Positions 1-9,185 of a DNA stretch of 64,000 nucleotides are shown here, piece by piece. The notes below the pieces were generated by a model that had not been told where the DNA came from, did not search any database, and saw nothing but the letters and a program-made list of their open reading frames with translations. Each line of letters begins with the position of its first letter. Position 1 is the stretch's first letter. The stretch covers positions 61,358 to 125,357 of the forward strand of contig NZ_KB899047.1 in assembly GCF_000377985.1 (NCBI RefSeq), given 5' to 3'. A program made the translations under genes and the position numbers. Source of the stretch: Sporolactobacillus vineae DSM 21990 = SL153. Its GTDB lineage: Bacteria; Bacillota; Bacilli; Bacillales; Sporolactobacillaceae.

Positions 1-3
1 CGA

Positions 4-54
4 AGCCGCATAGATGTTGCAATGAAAATTGTCAATAAGCTGTGCGGCTCTTTT
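4..54 (+). terminator. Terminator of the gene left of the window
   Basis: Arms at 5-13 and 40-48 (GCCGCATAG / CTGTGCGGC, one G-U pair) are followed by TTTT. The long loop weakens the call. It probably ends transcription of a gene outside the window, and it argues against any transketolase start upstream of 173. Confidence 0.5.
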
Positions 55-87
55 ATATCCTCAGACCAGCGAGGAAAAACAGATTAA

Positions 88-125
88 GAGTCCCGGGTTT
101 ATTGACTGCCCCGGGGCTCTTTTTC
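88..125 (+). terminator. Second intrinsic terminator or attenuator ahead of transketolase
   Basis: A 10-bp stem (GAGTCCCGGG / CCCGGGGCTC, one G-U pair) with a 12-nt loop is followed by TCTTTTTC. It lies 47 nt before the transketolase start and 33 nt after another hairpin. It may be a tandem tail terminator or an attenuator of the aro operon. A weak promoter (TTGACT at 102-107, 18-nt spacer, GACTAT at 126-131) overlaps it. Confidence 0.6.
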
Positions 126-172
126 GACTATTGGGGGATCAGAGAATGCGAAAACAGGAGGGAGAAAAGATC

Positions 173-2200
173 ATGTTTGATGAGATTGATCAGTTATGTG
201 TCAATGCCGTGCGTATGCTGAGCTGCGAAAGTATTGAACGGGCCGGTTCCGGTCATCCGGGGCTGCCTCTGGGTGCTGCGCCGATGGCTTATGTATTATG
301 GCGGAACTATCTGAATCTGAATCCGGGTGATCCGGAATGGTTCAACCGTGATCGTTTTATCCTGTCGGCCGGCCATGGTTCGGCCATGCTGTACAGTTTG
401 CTGCACCTGGCCGGATTTTCCCTGACCATTGAGGATTTAAAGCAATTCCGCAGGTTCCGCAGTAAAACCCCGGGCCATCCGGAACGGGGTGTCATCGGCG
501 GGATCGACGCTGCCACAGGACCGCTTGGGCAGGGCCTCGGCATGGCGGTCGGCATGGCGATGGCCGAAGCACATCTGGGTGCGATGTATAATCGGGGCGA
601 TCTGGCTGTCGCCGACCATCACACTTTCGTACTTTGCGGCGACGGTGATTTGATGGAAGGAGTCTCTCATGAAGCGGCGAGCCTGGCAGGACATCTGAAA
701 CTGAATAAGCTGATTGTGCTTTACGACTCGAATGCCGTCTCACTGGATGGACCGACTTCCTGCTCTTCTTCCGATGATGTCCGCCGCCGTTTCGAAAGTT
801 ATGGCTGGCACTATCTGTCCGTTGCCGAAGGTAATGATCTGAATCAGATTGATGCCGCGATTGGCGAAGCAATGAAACAGACGGACAGGCCGACGATTAT
901 TGAAGTCAGGACGGTGATTGGTTTCGGTGCTCCGGATCAAGGGACAAATAAAGTCCACGGCACACCGCTGGGTCCGGAGGGCATGGCTGAGCTCAGAGAC
1001 CACCTGCACTGGGATGCTGCCGATTTCACCGTTCCAGGAGCTGTCTATGACCGCTTCCGGGATAAGGTTTCGGCACGCGGGGCCAAAGCTGAAGCATCAT
1101 GGCACCGGCGCGTTGCCGAATGGGAGACAGACAATCCGGCACTGGCCCGGCAGCTCAAGCAGTCGCTGGCCTGCCGGCTGCCGGAGACCTGGAAGAACGA
1201 GCTGCCAAAGTATACGGAGGGTGCGCTGGAAGCGACGCGAAATGCAAGCCATCAAGTGATCCAGTCGCTCTCCAGTAAAATACCGTTCCTCTGGGGCGGT
1301 TCTGCCGACTTGTCCAGTTCCGACAAGACAAGCATTGAAGGCAGCGGCAGGTTCAGCGCGGCCGACCGGATCGGACGCAATATCTCCTTTGGTGTCCGGG
1401 AATTTATCGAAGGAACGGCGCTGAACGGGATTATACTTCACGGGGGCAGCAAGGTCTTTGGCGGAACCTTCTTTGTCTTTTCAGACTATATGCGTGCTGC
1501 GATCCGGCTGGCCGCACTGCAGCACCTGCCGGTCATCTATGTGTTCACTCACGATTCCATCGCTGTCGGGGAGGACGGGCCGACGCATCAGCCGGTGGAA
1601 CAGCTGATGAACCTTCGGACAATGCCCAATGTGTCGGTGATCCGTCCGGCAGACGCCAATGAAACCGCTGCTGCCTGGGAAGCGGCGCTGCAATCCCGGA
1701 CACAGCCGACGGTGCTCGTCCTTTCCCGGCAGAAACTCCCGGTGCTTCAGGATACAGCAGATCTGGCCGGGGAAGGAGTTCGTCGCGGCGGGTATGTGCT
1801 TTCACCCCAGAAAGGTGCCGTACCAGAAGGCATTTTGATTGCGACCGGTTCCGAAGTGCATCTGGCTGTCGAAGCGCAGCGTGAATTGTTCCGGGAAGGG
1901 CATGATGTTTCCGTGGTCTCGATGCCAAGTTTCGACCGGTTCGACCGACAGAGTCCCGCATACCGCGAAGCGGTGCTCCCTTCCCGGGTGCGCCGGAGAG
2001 TATCGGTGGAAATGGGTGCGACACTAGGCTGGGAACACTTTACCGGATCCGACGGCATCTGTCTCGGCGTGAACCGGTTCGGCGCCAGCGGCCCGGCAGC
2101 AGACCTGCTCCCGGCCTATGGCTTTACAGTGGATCATGTGGTCGGTGCCTATCGCCAGTTAGTCCGGGAAGTTCCGGATGCAGCGTCTGTAGGGAACTAA
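173..2200 (+). CDS. tkt: Transketolase
   Basis: Thiamine-diphosphate enzyme that moves two-carbon units between sugar phosphates and can make erythrose-4-phosphate, a precursor of the shikimate pathway. The 675-residue product has the family's usual length. Visible signatures are GSGHPG near residue 28, the ThDP-binding GDGDLMEG near 156 and the pyrimidine-domain EDGPTHQP near 467. I chose ATG 173 because AGGAGGGAG (156-164) sits 8 nt upstream; the open frame runs up to 29 but crosses two terminator hairpins. It is followed 44 nt later by aroE, aroF and aroB, so it probably serves as an erythrose-4-phosphate source for aromatic biosynthesis. The cofactor motif reads LYDSNAVSLDG where many homologues have a D at the second position. 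Identity is sure; the dedicated aromatic role is inference from the neighbours. Confidence 0.96.
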   Translation: MFDEIDQLCVNAVRMLSCESIERAGSGHPGLPLGAAPMAYVLWRNYLNLNPGDPEWFNRDRFILSAGHGSAMLYSLLHLAGFSLTIEDLKQFRRFRSKTPGHPERGVIGGIDAATGPLGQGLGMAVGMAMAEAHLGAMYNRGDLAVADHHTFVLCGDGDLMEGVSHEAASLAGHLKLNKLIVLYDSNAVSLDGPTSCSSSDDVRRRFESYGWHYLSVAEGNDLNQIDAAIGEAMKQTDRPTIIEVRTVIGFGAPDQGTNKVHGTPLGPEGMAELRDHLHWDAADFTVPGAVYDRFRDKVSARGAKAEASWHRRVAEWETDNPALARQLKQSLACRLPETWKNELPKYTEGALEATRNASHQVIQSLSSKIPFLWGGSADLSSSDKTSIEGSGRFSAADRIGRNISFGVREFIEGTALNGIILHGGSKVFGGTFFVFSDYMRAAIRLAALQHLPVIYVFTHDSIAVGEDGPTHQPVEQLMNLRTMPNVSVIRPADANETAAAWEAALQSRTQPTVLVLSRQKLPVLQDTADLAGEGVRRGGYVLSPQKGAVPEGILIATGSEVHLAVEAQRELFREGHDVSVVSMPSFDRFDRQSPAYREAVLPSRVRRRVSVEMGATLGWEHFTGSDGICLGVNRFGASGPAADLLPAYGFTVDHVVGAYRQLVREVPDAASVGN

Positions 2201-2244
2201 AGAAAGATTATTTTTACGCGCTGAGCGTGAAGGGGGTGAATCAA

Positions 2245-3159
2245 TTGAATGATTTTATTGATGGACGGACGCGTCTCTACGGTCTGTTCGCCCATCCTGC
2301 GGTGCACAGCCTGTCTCCGTTGATGCATAATCTCAGCTTTCGGCGCAGGCAGATCAATGCCGTTTATCTTGCTTTTGATATCACTTCAGATTTCAGTGAT
2401 GCCATCCGAAGTATCCGTCAGCTGAATATGGGCGGCGTGAATTTATCGATGCCCTTTAAGAAACAGGTGATTCCTTATCTGAACGAACTGACCCCGACGG
2501 CGAAAATGGTTGGTGCCGTGAATACGGTGGTTCATCGCCAGGGACATTTGATCGGCGCCAATACGGATGGAACCGGCTTCTTTGCAAACCTGCGGGCACG
2601 CCACTATACGCTCAGAGGTAAAACAGCAACGGTTCTCGGCGCGGGCGGTGCCGGCCTGTCGATTATTGCCGCCGGTGCTTCTGAGGGACTTGGGATGATC
2701 CACGTTTTCAAGCGTCGCAATGTCACTTTCCCAAAGGTCGAAGCAAAGTTAAGAGAATTTGCGCAAATTTATCAGACACCGATCCTTCTCCATGCCTATG
2801 ATGATCAGACTGATTTAAAACGTGCCGTACGTGCCAGTGATTTTCTCATTAATACGACGAATATCGGTATGGGGAATGACCGGCAGTCGATGCCGCTGAC
2901 CGGGGAGGAAATGGGCGCACTGCTTCCGTCGTCCGTTGTCTGTGATATTATCTATGAACCCAGAAAGACACGCCTTCTGCAGGAGGCTGAAGCGCGCGGC
3001 TGCGAAACAGTTAACGGACTGGGCATGCTGATTTATCAGGGGGCACAGTCATTTAAACTCTGGACACATGAAGAAATGCCGGTCGTTGCCGTCACAGCAG
3101 CGATCGAGAAAGAATCAGAAACTAATTCGGAAACGAATAATGGAGGAAATAGATCATGA
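2245..3159 (+). CDS. aroE: Shikimate dehydrogenase
   Basis: NADP(H)-dependent reduction of 3-dehydroshikimate to shikimate. The protein of 304 residues shows the shikimate-binding HSLSPLMHN near residue 20, the catalytic lysine in MPFKKQ near 70, NTDGTGF near 105 and the Rossmann glycine loop GAGGAG near 132. I take TTG 2245 as the start because AGGGGGTGA (2231-2239) lies 5 nt before it; in-frame GTG codons at 2227 and 2236 are possible but would leave no or an overlapping ribosome site. The stop overlaps the next start as ATGA, so translation is coupled to the DAHP synthase. Gene order tkt-aroE-aroF-aroB puts the third-stage enzyme ahead of the first two. Confidence 0.95.
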   Translation: MNDFIDGRTRLYGLFAHPAVHSLSPLMHNLSFRRRQINAVYLAFDITSDFSDAIRSIRQLNMGGVNLSMPFKKQVIPYLNELTPTAKMVGAVNTVVHRQGHLIGANTDGTGFFANLRARHYTLRGKTATVLGAGGAGLSIIAAGASEGLGMIHVFKRRNVTFPKVEAKLREFAQIYQTPILLHAYDDQTDLKRAVRASDFLINTTNIGMGNDRQSMPLTGEEMGALLPSSVVCDIIYEPRKTRLLQEAEARGCETVNGLGMLIYQGAQSFKLWTHEEMPVVAVTAAIEKESETNSETNNGGNRS

Positions 3160-4154
3160 TTATTCAATTCAGACAGCCAGATACAGAAATTATCGGTGAA
3201 TTAAAAGGGAAATTCGAACGAATACCGAAACAGGTTTATGTCTCGGGTACCCATATGGCTGTGATTGGACTGGATCATTTTAATTTTACAGTCCGTGAAT
3301 CGGCGGCGATCCGCGAAGTGATTACGGAAACACCATCTTACGTGCAGGGCAGCCGGGTTTTTCACCCGGAAGACACGGTCATCCGGCTGCCCCACACGCA
3401 GATCGGCGGGAAAAATTTTACGCTGATGGCCGGCCCGTGTTCTGTGGAGTCAGAAGAACACGTGAAGCGCATGGCGGCGGTCGCCAGGGAAGGCGGCGCG
3501 ACTGTACTGCGCGGCGGGGCGTTCAAACCCCGGACGTCCCCGTATTCGTTTCAGGGTCTGGGAGAAAAGGGGCTGCGTTTCCTTCGTGAGGCGGCCGACG
3601 AGAACGGAATGGACGTGATCACTGAGGTCATGGATGAAAGCCATGTCCCGCTCGTTGCCGAGTACACCGATGTATTTCAGATCGGCGCACGCAATATGCA
3701 GAACTTTTCATTACTAAAAGCAGTAGGGAAAACCCGGATTCCTGTTGCTCTGAAACGCGGTATGTCCGGAACCGTCGATGACCTTCTTAATGCTTCTGAG
3801 TACATAGCGAGTGGCGGAAATCATCATATTATGCTGATTGAGCGCGGTATTCGTACGTTTGACAATAAATACACACGGAATACGTTCGACCTGGGGGCAG
3901 TTCCGGTCCTGCAGAAACTGACCCATTATCCGGTTATTGTCGACCCGAGCCATGCCGTCGGTGCCTGGGATCTGGTTGCGCCGATGGCTTATGCCGGTAC
4001 GGCCTCCGGTGCGAGCGGGATGATTGTCGAAATCCATGATGATCCGGAACATGCTTTTTCCGACGGCCCGCAGGCGCTGAAGCCGGACACGTTTCTGAAA
4101 ATGGCGCAACATGTTTTGGACCTCAGGCGTTTAATGGATGCCTGGGAGGGATAA
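3156..4154 (+). CDS. aroF: 3-deoxy-7-phosphoheptulonate (DAHP) synthase, type I-beta with N-terminal regulatory domain
   Basis: Condenses phosphoenolpyruvate with erythrose-4-phosphate, the committed step of aromatic synthesis. The first 70 or so residues form a small ferredoxin-like extension ending in FHPEDTVIRL, as in the Thermotoga-type enzyme, where this domain mediates feedback inhibition by tyrosine and phenylalanine. The B. subtilis enzyme carries a chorismate mutase domain there instead. The barrel follows, with AGPCSVES, GGAFKPRTSPYSFQG and DPSHAVG. The 332-residue length fits. The start ATG overlaps the aroE stop and has GGAGGA at 3142-3147. It sits 3 bp ahead of aroB. The symbol aroF follows common Bacillales annotation and not B. 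subtilis usage. Confidence 0.94.
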   Translation: MIIQFRQPDTEIIGELKGKFERIPKQVYVSGTHMAVIGLDHFNFTVRESAAIREVITETPSYVQGSRVFHPEDTVIRLPHTQIGGKNFTLMAGPCSVESEEHVKRMAAVAREGGATVLRGGAFKPRTSPYSFQGLGEKGLRFLREAADENGMDVITEVMDESHVPLVAEYTDVFQIGARNMQNFSLLKAVGKTRIPVALKRGMSGTVDDLLNASEYIASGGNHHIMLIERGIRTFDNKYTRNTFDLGAVPVLQKLTHYPVIVDPSHAVGAWDLVAPMAYAGTASGASGMIVEIHDDPEHAFSDGPQALKPDTFLKMAQHVLDLRRLMDAWEG

Positions 4155-4156
4155 TC

Positions 4157-5242
4157 GTGAAAACCATTCATGTGGCTCTACCAGAGAAAAATTATTCCGT
4201 CCACATTGAGCCGGGCATTTTGAGTCATCTTGGAGCCTGGGTTGCGAAAATCTGGACGCCGCGTCAGATCGCTGTAATCAGTGACAGCCATGTCGCACCG
4301 CTCTATCAGGAGCAGGTGATTGCGCAACTGAGCGGTGCAGGTTTCCATGTGACCGCTTACGTGGTGCCAGCCGGTGAGGCATCCAAGAACTGGATGGAAA
4401 CGATTCGGCTCTATCGGAAGCTGATGAACGACCACTTCCAGCGGACAGACGGTATCCTGGCGCTGGGCGGAGGCGTTGTCGGCGATCTGGCAGGTTTTGT
4501 TGCATCGACCTACATGCGCGGACTGGCGCTGATTCAGATTCCTACGTCGCTGCTGGCGCAGGTGGACAGCAGTGTCGGCGGCAAGACAGCGATCGATCTG
4601 GATACCGGCAAGAATCTGGTCGGTACCTTTTATCAGCCGGATGCGGTTTTTATTGATCCTGATCTGCTGGCTACATTACCGCAGCGTTACCTGGCGGAGG
4701 GCTACGCAGAAGTCGTCAAAATGGCCGCACTTTCCGGGAACGGTTTCTGGGCGCTTATGGAACAGATCAACCGGCCGGAAGATATTTTAAAACATGCGGA
4801 GGCACTGATTGAACAGAGTGTCGCATTCAAAGCAGAAGTGGTCATAGATGACGAGAAGGAAAGCGGCCGCAGACAGATCCTGAACTTCGGCCATACGATC
4901 GGTCATGCCATTGAGTTGCTGGCTCAGGGCAAACTGGCACACGGAGAAGCAGTCAGTATCGGTATGGTGCAATTATCCGGGCTTTTTGAAAAATACAGAC
5001 TGTCTCCGCCGGGGACGGCAGCAATGCTGACGAGCCGGCTGCGGGCCGCAGGGTTACCGGTTGCTTCGTCTCTGATCGGGACAGCTGATTTTTATGAAAA
5101 AGTAAAAAATGATAAGAAGAATCGCAGCGGACGGCTGAATCTGGTGTACTTGCAGGCACTGGGCCAGCCTGCACTCTATCCGATTCCCGGCGATCAGGCC
5201 CGTCTGTTCTTCTCTGGAAGAATGCCGGAACCGAAGCGATAA
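4157..5242 (+). CDS. aroB: 3-dehydroquinate synthase
   Basis: NAD- and metal-dependent cyclisation of DAHP to 3-dehydroquinate. The 361-residue product shows GDLAGFVAS, then PTSLLAQVDSSVGGKTA followed by DTGKNLVG, and the metal-binding FGHTIGHAIE and HGEAVSIGM. The start is GTG 4157, 2 nt after the DAHP synthase stop, with GGGAGGG at 4144-4150 inside the previous gene. It is the last aromatic gene of the operon; no terminator is obvious in the 111 nt before the phosphatase gene, which has its own weak promoter-like TATGAT at 5292-5297. Confidence 0.96.
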   Translation: MKTIHVALPEKNYSVHIEPGILSHLGAWVAKIWTPRQIAVISDSHVAPLYQEQVIAQLSGAGFHVTAYVVPAGEASKNWMETIRLYRKLMNDHFQRTDGILALGGGVVGDLAGFVASTYMRGLALIQIPTSLLAQVDSSVGGKTAIDLDTGKNLVGTFYQPDAVFIDPDLLATLPQRYLAEGYAEVVKMAALSGNGFWALMEQINRPEDILKHAEALIEQSVAFKAEVVIDDEKESGRRQILNFGHTIGHAIELLAQGKLAHGEAVSIGMVQLSGLFEKYRLSPPGTAAMLTSRLRAAGLPVASSLIGTADFYEKVKNDKKNRSGRLNLVYLQALGQPALYPIPGDQARLFFSGRMPEPKR

Positions 5243-5353
5243 GAGGTGTGTTCCCCAAAGTAATACACTCATCCGGAAGCTGAAAGTATGTTATGATGAT
5301 CAAATAATGAGGTCATGAATCACTGATCATACATTTGCAGGAAGGATGAGGTT

Positions 5354-6130
5354 ATGGAGAACCGGCTGTTTACAGAGAAAAAGCTTCCGTTAAAAGGCGT
5401 GTTCAATTTCCGCGATATGGGCGGTTTGAAAACAAGGGACGGCAGACGAATCCGCTCCGGCCTTATCTTCCGGTCGGCTGAACTGGCCGGGCTGACGGCT
5501 GACGATCTGGCATATTTAAAGAATCAGCAGATCAGGTTTATTTATGATTACCGAGATAAAGCGGAAGCAGACCTGAAGCCCGATCCGAAAATAGGAAATG
5601 AAGAACATATACGTGTGGCTGTCAACGGGGAGGATCGGCTGACGGCGCATTCGGAATGGGATCCGGCGACTTTTTATCGTTCGTTCACGGTGGAAAAATT
5701 TGCCCGAGTTTATGCAGATATGCCGATCCATAATGCTTCCTATCAGACGATGATGCATCTGGTAGCCAGGCCTGAGAAGAATCTGCCGCTGATCCACCAC
5801 TGTGCCGGCGGGCGCGACCGGACGGGTGTCGGTTCCATGCTGATTCTCAAAACACTTGGCGTTTCCGATGAGACAATTGTTGACGATTATTTGCTGTCGA
5901 ACCGGCTGCTTCATACGTATCATCAGGAATTATTTGCGGATGCGGCCCGTTATCTGTCCGGAGCCGCTCTGCGACGTTTCGAGCAAGGTTTCCTGCTGCA
6001 TGAGGAGTTTATCGAAGCTTCCATGAAGGCCATCACGAACACCTACAGGACTTTCAGCAATTATCTATCAGCCGAGTTCGGCATCAATGAAAAGGTGCGG
6101 AAAAAAATACAGGATTTCTGCCTGGAATGA
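5354..6130 (+). CDS. Tyrosine-protein phosphatase (Y_phosphatase3 family)
   Basis: A cytoplasmic 258-residue phosphatase with the catalytic P-loop HCAGGRDRTG near residue 148, that is C(X)5R. The N-terminal NFRDMGGL motif followed by RSAEL is typical of this bacterial family, which includes Listeria LipA. Members dephosphorylate phosphotyrosine and sometimes phosphoinositides; the substrate here is unknown. ATG 5354 is preceded by GGAAGGATGAGG at 5341-5352. It follows the aro operon on the same strand but nothing links its function to aromatic synthesis. Confidence 0.88.
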   Translation: MENRLFTEKKLPLKGVFNFRDMGGLKTRDGRRIRSGLIFRSAELAGLTADDLAYLKNQQIRFIYDYRDKAEADLKPDPKIGNEEHIRVAVNGEDRLTAHSEWDPATFYRSFTVEKFARVYADMPIHNASYQTMMHLVARPEKNLPLIHHCAGGRDRTGVGSMLILKTLGVSDETIVDDYLLSNRLLHTYHQELFADAARYLSGAALRRFEQGFLLHEEFIEASMKAITNTYRTFSNYLSAEFGINEKVRKKIQDFCLE

Positions 6131-6150
6131 TGACGAAAAAACGTATTTAC

Positions 6151-6180
6151 TGTCTCCTTACGCTAGGGAGATTTTTTTTA
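6151..6180 (+). terminator. Terminator after the tyrosine phosphatase
   Basis: A short TCTCC / GGGAGA hairpin is followed by eight T residues. It lies between convergent genes, 16 nt before the stop of the CapA-like gene. Confidence 0.6.
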
Positions 6181-6196
6181 TCCATCAGCAGAAGAT

Positions 6197-7378
6197 TCAC
6201 TGTCTGCCTGTTTGCACGCCGTCAAGCTCATGGTGCATTATTTCCCGATATTTCTGATGCGCATTTTTCAGACCATAGGCCCCTGCGTCAGACAGAGGTA
6301 CTACGCGATACATGCCTCCCTTGTGGGTGACATAGGTTGGGAAAAAGGATGGTCTGCCTAAACGGACAGATATGGTTTTCCCGTCCCTGATCTTCTTAGT
6401 CACCCTGATGGTTGCCATACCGCCGAGCTGTTTATATATTCCGTCCTTCTGTCCGGAGAAAAAGTTCCCCAATGAATAAACAACGAGTGCGGTTCTGCCG
6501 TCCCTTGCTTTAACCCAGTTCATCGGCTGCAGGACATGAGGATGCGCGCCGAAAATAATGTCCGCTCCCGAATTAACAACAAAACGGGCCAGCGCTTTCT
6601 GCTGCTGATCCGGAAGACGCTGATATTCAATCCCCCAGTGCATGCTGACGACGACAAGGTCTGCCTTCTTTCTGGCGGCAAGGAGATCCCTGCTTATTTT
6701 CTTCTTATCGATCAAATTAACAAGATAACGTTTGTGTTCAGGGATCGGCATGCCATTGGTTCCAAAGGTATAGGAGAGCCAGGCCACACGGATTCCATGT
6801 GAACGGGTCACGACCGTCTTGTTGGCATCAGCAGGCGTCATATATGTGCCAACGTGCTTCATACCGATCCGGTTCATGAATTTCAGTTCGGCAACGATGC
6901 CGGCTTCGCCCTTATCCAGAGCATGATTGTTTGCCGTCGAAGAAATGTCGACCCCGGCATCCTTGACAGCCAGTCCGACTTCCTGAGGGCTGTTGAACAT
7001 CGGATAAGAGGATAAGCCAAGCTTCGCACCGCCGAGCACAGACTCCTGATTGGCCGTCAGCATATCCGGTTTCTGCATAACCTTTTTGACAGCACTGAAC
7101 GCTGGTTTGAAATTGAATCCTTGTCGCGTCCGGGCGGGATTGTATACACGGTCGTGAATCAGAATGTCACCGACGGCGCCGATGGTCATCTTTTGGGTTG
7201 TGATTTTGTCTTTTGCCGGTACCGGGGAAGTTCGTGTGGGCGCGGCACTGGTCTGTGAATGATTAACCGCAGTTCCCGGCCGGTAAAAATGAATGACCCG
7301 GTCCGCACCATAAATAATGGAAAATAAAATAATCAATGTGAGCGGAATGAGTATGATCTGTTTAATATATTTTTTCAT
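6197..7378 (-). CDS. CapA-family (PGA_cap) membrane-anchored protein
   Basis: A 393-residue protein with an N-terminal membrane anchor (residues about 6-28, IILIPLTLIILFSIIYGAD) and an extracellular metallophosphatase-like domain of the poly-gamma-glutamate CapA family. Motifs are IGAVGDILIHDRVY near residue 70, SANNHALDKG, FGAHPHVLQPM and YSLGNFFSGQ. The frame stays open upstream to 7513, but ATG 7378 directly precedes the membrane segment and has AGGTGAT just upstream, so I use it. No capB/capC genes are nearby, so a role in polyglutamate synthesis is not supported; many solitary members are of unknown function. It is convergent with the phosphatase gene. Confidence 0.85.
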   Translation of the reverse strand: MKKYIKQIILIPLTLIILFSIIYGADRVIHFYRPGTAVNHSQTSAAPTRTSPVPAKDKITTQKMTIGAVGDILIHDRVYNPARTRQGFNFKPAFSAVKKVMQKPDMLTANQESVLGGAKLGLSSYPMFNSPQEVGLAVKDAGVDISSTANNHALDKGEAGIVAELKFMNRIGMKHVGTYMTPADANKTVVTRSHGIRVAWLSYTFGTNGMPIPEHKRYLVNLIDKKKISRDLLAARKKADLVVVSMHWGIEYQRLPDQQQKALARFVVNSGADIIFGAHPHVLQPMNWVKARDGRTALVVYSLGNFFSGQKDGIYKQLGGMATIRVTKKIRDGKTISVRLGRPSFFPTYVTHKGGMYRVVPLSDAGAYGLKNAHQKYREIMHHELDGVQTGRQ

Positions 7379-7588
7379 CACCAATATCACCTGTGCAAGA
7401 AGATCTAAAGGCCGATCTGAAAAAAAGGCCACCAGTGCCACTCTATCACATGATAGACCGAATCGGTAGGACGTTTTTGTCAGTAACCGTCGAAAAAAGC
7501 CGAAACAGGGCATATCTCAGAGGCCGGGAACCGGAATTGCCGGAAACTGTAACAAGTGGGGCGAACCGTCTGAATACACTGCGAATCA

Positions 7589-7597
7589 TGGTATACT
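7589..7597 (+). promoter_or_regulatory. Extended -10 promoter of lemA-htpX
   Basis: TGGTATACT is an extended -10 hexamer. The -35 region is poor. It lies 50 nt before lemA and is the only convincing promoter between the divergent CapA-like gene and lemA. Confidence 0.5.
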
Positions 7598-7646
7598 TTA
7601 ATAGAAAAGGATATGACGATCCACAAAATGAAAGGATGAATACCGA

Positions 7647-8192
7647 ATGACACTGATCATTGTTATCGCTGTAATTGCGATTATCGTGATTTTCTTCATT
7701 GTTTCATACAACGGTCTGGTTAAGTATCGCAACTGGGTTCAGGAATCTTTCAGCCAGATTGATGTTCAGCTGAAGCGGCGGCATGATCTGATTCCGAATC
7801 TGGTTGAAACCGTGAAAGGTTACGCCAAACATGAAAAGGAGACACTTTCTCAGGTCATTGAAGCACGCAACCGTCTGGTCAGCGGGACCCCGCAGCAGCG
7901 CATCGAAGCAGACAATCAGATTGAAGGGGCACTGAGGTCGATTTTTGCCCTGGCGGAATCCTATCCGGATCTGAAGGCGAATCAGAACTTTCTCAGTCTG
8001 CAGGAAGAACTGGCTACGACTGAAAATAAAGTCGCTTATTCACGTCAGCTCTACAATAAAACGGTCAAGGATTACAATATCAAACGGGAGTCCTTTCCAA
8101 CCAATCTGATCGCCGGACTATTCGGGTTCAAACGGGAAGAATTGCTGACGATCCCGGAGACGGACCGCGAAGTTCCAAAGGTGACGTTCTGA
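7647..8192 (+). CDS. lemA: LemA family protein
   Basis: A 181-residue protein with one N-terminal membrane helix (residues about 2-20) followed by a helical bundle carrying the family pattern YNGLVKYRNWVQESFSQID and LKRRHDLIPNLVETVKGYA. The molecular function of LemA is not settled. The pairing with HtpX, 12 nt downstream, is widely conserved and suggests a joint role in membrane protein or envelope quality control. ATG 7647 has AAAGGATG at 7631-7638. Confidence 0.93.
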   Translation: MTLIIVIAVIAIIVIFFIVSYNGLVKYRNWVQESFSQIDVQLKRRHDLIPNLVETVKGYAKHEKETLSQVIEARNRLVSGTPQQRIEADNQIEGALRSIFALAESYPDLKANQNFLSLQEELATTENKVAYSRQLYNKTVKDYNIKRESFPTNLIAGLFGFKREELLTIPETDREVPKVTF

Positions 8193-8204
8193 CGGAGGCC
8201 CGCC

Positions 8205-9095
8205 ATGTTATATCAACAGATACAGCAGAATAAGCGAAAAACATTCGTGCTGCTTGTTTTCTTCTGCCTGCTTGTACTGGCCATCGGCTGGGCGGTCGGC
8301 TACTTTGCCGGCGGGGATTCGTTGATGGGTATTGTGATTACGGCCATTGTTCTTTGCTTTTATGTGCCGGTCACCTTTGCCAGTGCAAAGGCGCAGGTAC
8401 TCGGCATGGCCGGTGCCCATGAGATTCAGAAAAAAGATAATCCGATGCTGTTCAATGTTGTTGAGGAACTTTCCGTGGCCGCCAATGTACCGATGCCGAA
8501 AGTCTATATCGTTGACGATCCGTCTCCGAATGCCTTTGCGACCGGCATGAAGCCTGATTCAAGTGTGATCGCCTTTACCAGTGGATTGCTGAAACGGCTG
8601 AACCGGGAAGAAATTGCCGGCGTGGCCGCTCACGAATTCTCCCATATCCGTAATTACGACATTCGTCTGATGACTTTATGTATTGCGCTCGTCGGCGTCA
8701 TCATCGTCATTGCCAACGTCGGTCAGCGGATGTTCTTCTGGGGCGGGGGCAGGAACAGTAAGCGCAGCAATGATAAGTCCAATCCGATCCTGATGATTGT
8801 CGCACTCGTGTTAATTATCCTCGCACCGCTGGCGGCTCAGTTCGTGCAGCTGGCGGTTTCCCGAAACCGTGAATACCTTGCCGACGCTTCGGCTGTGGAA
8901 CTGACGCGGGATCCGCAGGGCCTGGTTCAGGCGCTGACCAAGATCAGCAGCGATACGGAGGGTCTGAAGAATGCCAAACCGGCGACGGCATCGATGTATA
9001 TTGCCAGTCCGTTCGGAGAAAAACGGAAGGCGTCGAACTGGTTTGCCACACATCCGCCGATTGAGAGCCGGATTGAGCGGCTTAAAGCCATGTAA
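8205..9095 (+). CDS. htpX: HtpX-type membrane zinc metalloprotease
   Basis: An M48-family membrane protease of 296 residues that degrades damaged or misfolded membrane proteins in characterised species. Two membrane segments lie at about 14-32 and 40-60, then the zinc site HEFSH near residue 141 with the third ligand glutamate in REYLADA near 222, and two further membrane segments between them. The ATG is preceded by GGAGG at 8193-8197, directly after the lemA stop. It forms an operon with lemA ended by a strong terminator. Confidence 0.95.
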   Translation: MLYQQIQQNKRKTFVLLVFFCLLVLAIGWAVGYFAGGDSLMGIVITAIVLCFYVPVTFASAKAQVLGMAGAHEIQKKDNPMLFNVVEELSVAANVPMPKVYIVDDPSPNAFATGMKPDSSVIAFTSGLLKRLNREEIAGVAAHEFSHIRNYDIRLMTLCIALVGVIIVIANVGQRMFFWGGGRNSKRSNDKSNPILMIVALVLIILAPLAAQFVQLAVSRNREYLADASAVELTRDPQGLVQALTKISSDTEGLKNAKPATASMYIASPFGEKRKASNWFATHPPIESRIERLKAM

Positions 9096-9113
9096 TGATG
9101 AATGAAATGAGCA

Positions 9114-9147
9114 GTAAAAGCGGCTATCTGAGGATAGCCGCTTTTAC
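9114..9147. terminator. Bidirectional terminator between convergent htpX and phosphoesterase genes
   Basis: A perfect 15-bp inverted repeat (GTAAAAGCGGCTATC) with a TGAG loop. T-rich arms on both strands suit termination in both directions. Confidence 0.9.
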
Positions 9148-9185
9148 AATGGCGCAAGATGATCTGCCGGTCTGATTCACTGGGT

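Noticed and set aside
1..172. A T-box or other tRNA-responsive leader before the aromatic operon
   Set aside because: The conserved AGGGTGGNACCGCG antiterminator sequence is absent. Only two simple hairpins are visible.
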